Positions 5,469-5,469 of a DNA stretch of 5,469 nucleotides are shown here, in pieces. Position 1 is the stretch's first letter. Each line of letters opens with the position of its first letter. The stretch is from Chloroflexota bacterium. Its GTDB lineage: Bacteria > Chloroflexota > Ktedonobacteria > Ktedonobacterales > Ktedonobacteraceae. Location: contig VBHV01000199.1 of assembly GCA_005881995.1 (NCBI GenBank), forward strand, positions 1 through 5,469, written 5' to 3'. The notes below the pieces were generated by a model that was not told where the DNA came from, did no database searches, and saw only the letters and a list, made by a program, of their open reading frames with translations. Made by a program: the position numbers and the translations under genes.

Positions 5469-5469
5469 C

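Overview
The window is chromosomal DNA of moderate GC, with ordinary bacterial genes, short intergenic gaps and Shine-Dalgarno-type starts. A Myxococcus-type MglA GTPase preceded by two Roadblock/LC7 proteins, together with DUF402, HEAT-like and DUF429 proteins, would fit a large-genome soil bacterium. A Ktedonobacteria-like Chloroflexota is my best guess, but it is an inference from gene content: there is no rRNA or other taxonomic marker here.

Plus strand, 1-3120. The window opens inside a sugar phosphate isomerase/epimerase-like TIM-barrel gene (end 472). A recognisable sigma-70-type promoter (503-531) then serves a DUF402 gene (560-1018). A small hairpin separates that from a short HEAT-like protein (1110-1547). 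The gap 1548-1721 holds a TATAAT box, a short decayed copy of the start of the next gene, two hairpins and a strong intrinsic terminator. After it come a small HAD-superfamily protein (1722-2183) and, 12 bases on, a ten-helix EamA/DMT transporter (2196-3116), probably one transcript.

Centre, 3117-3404. This stretch has no intact gene. It holds an open frame without a convincing start (3121-3318), probably a gene remnant, and a perfect 24-bp inverted repeat with a 5-base loop (3341-3393), lying exactly where the plus- and minus-strand transcription units converge.

Minus strand, 5469-3405. A compact operon reads right to left: C-terminal end of a Roadblock/LC7 protein (5468-5307), an MglB-like Roadblock/LC7 protein (5244-4750), an MglA-like small GTPase (4736-4161, TTG start), and a DUF429 protein with a predicted RNase H-like fold (4160-3405). 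The DUF429 start codon directly abuts the GTPase stop codon in the same frame. In known systems MglB-type roadblock proteins are GTPase-activating partners of MglA, so the first three genes plausibly form a polarity or signalling switch. The tightly linked DUF429 protein is the unexpected member and the best candidate for something undescribed.
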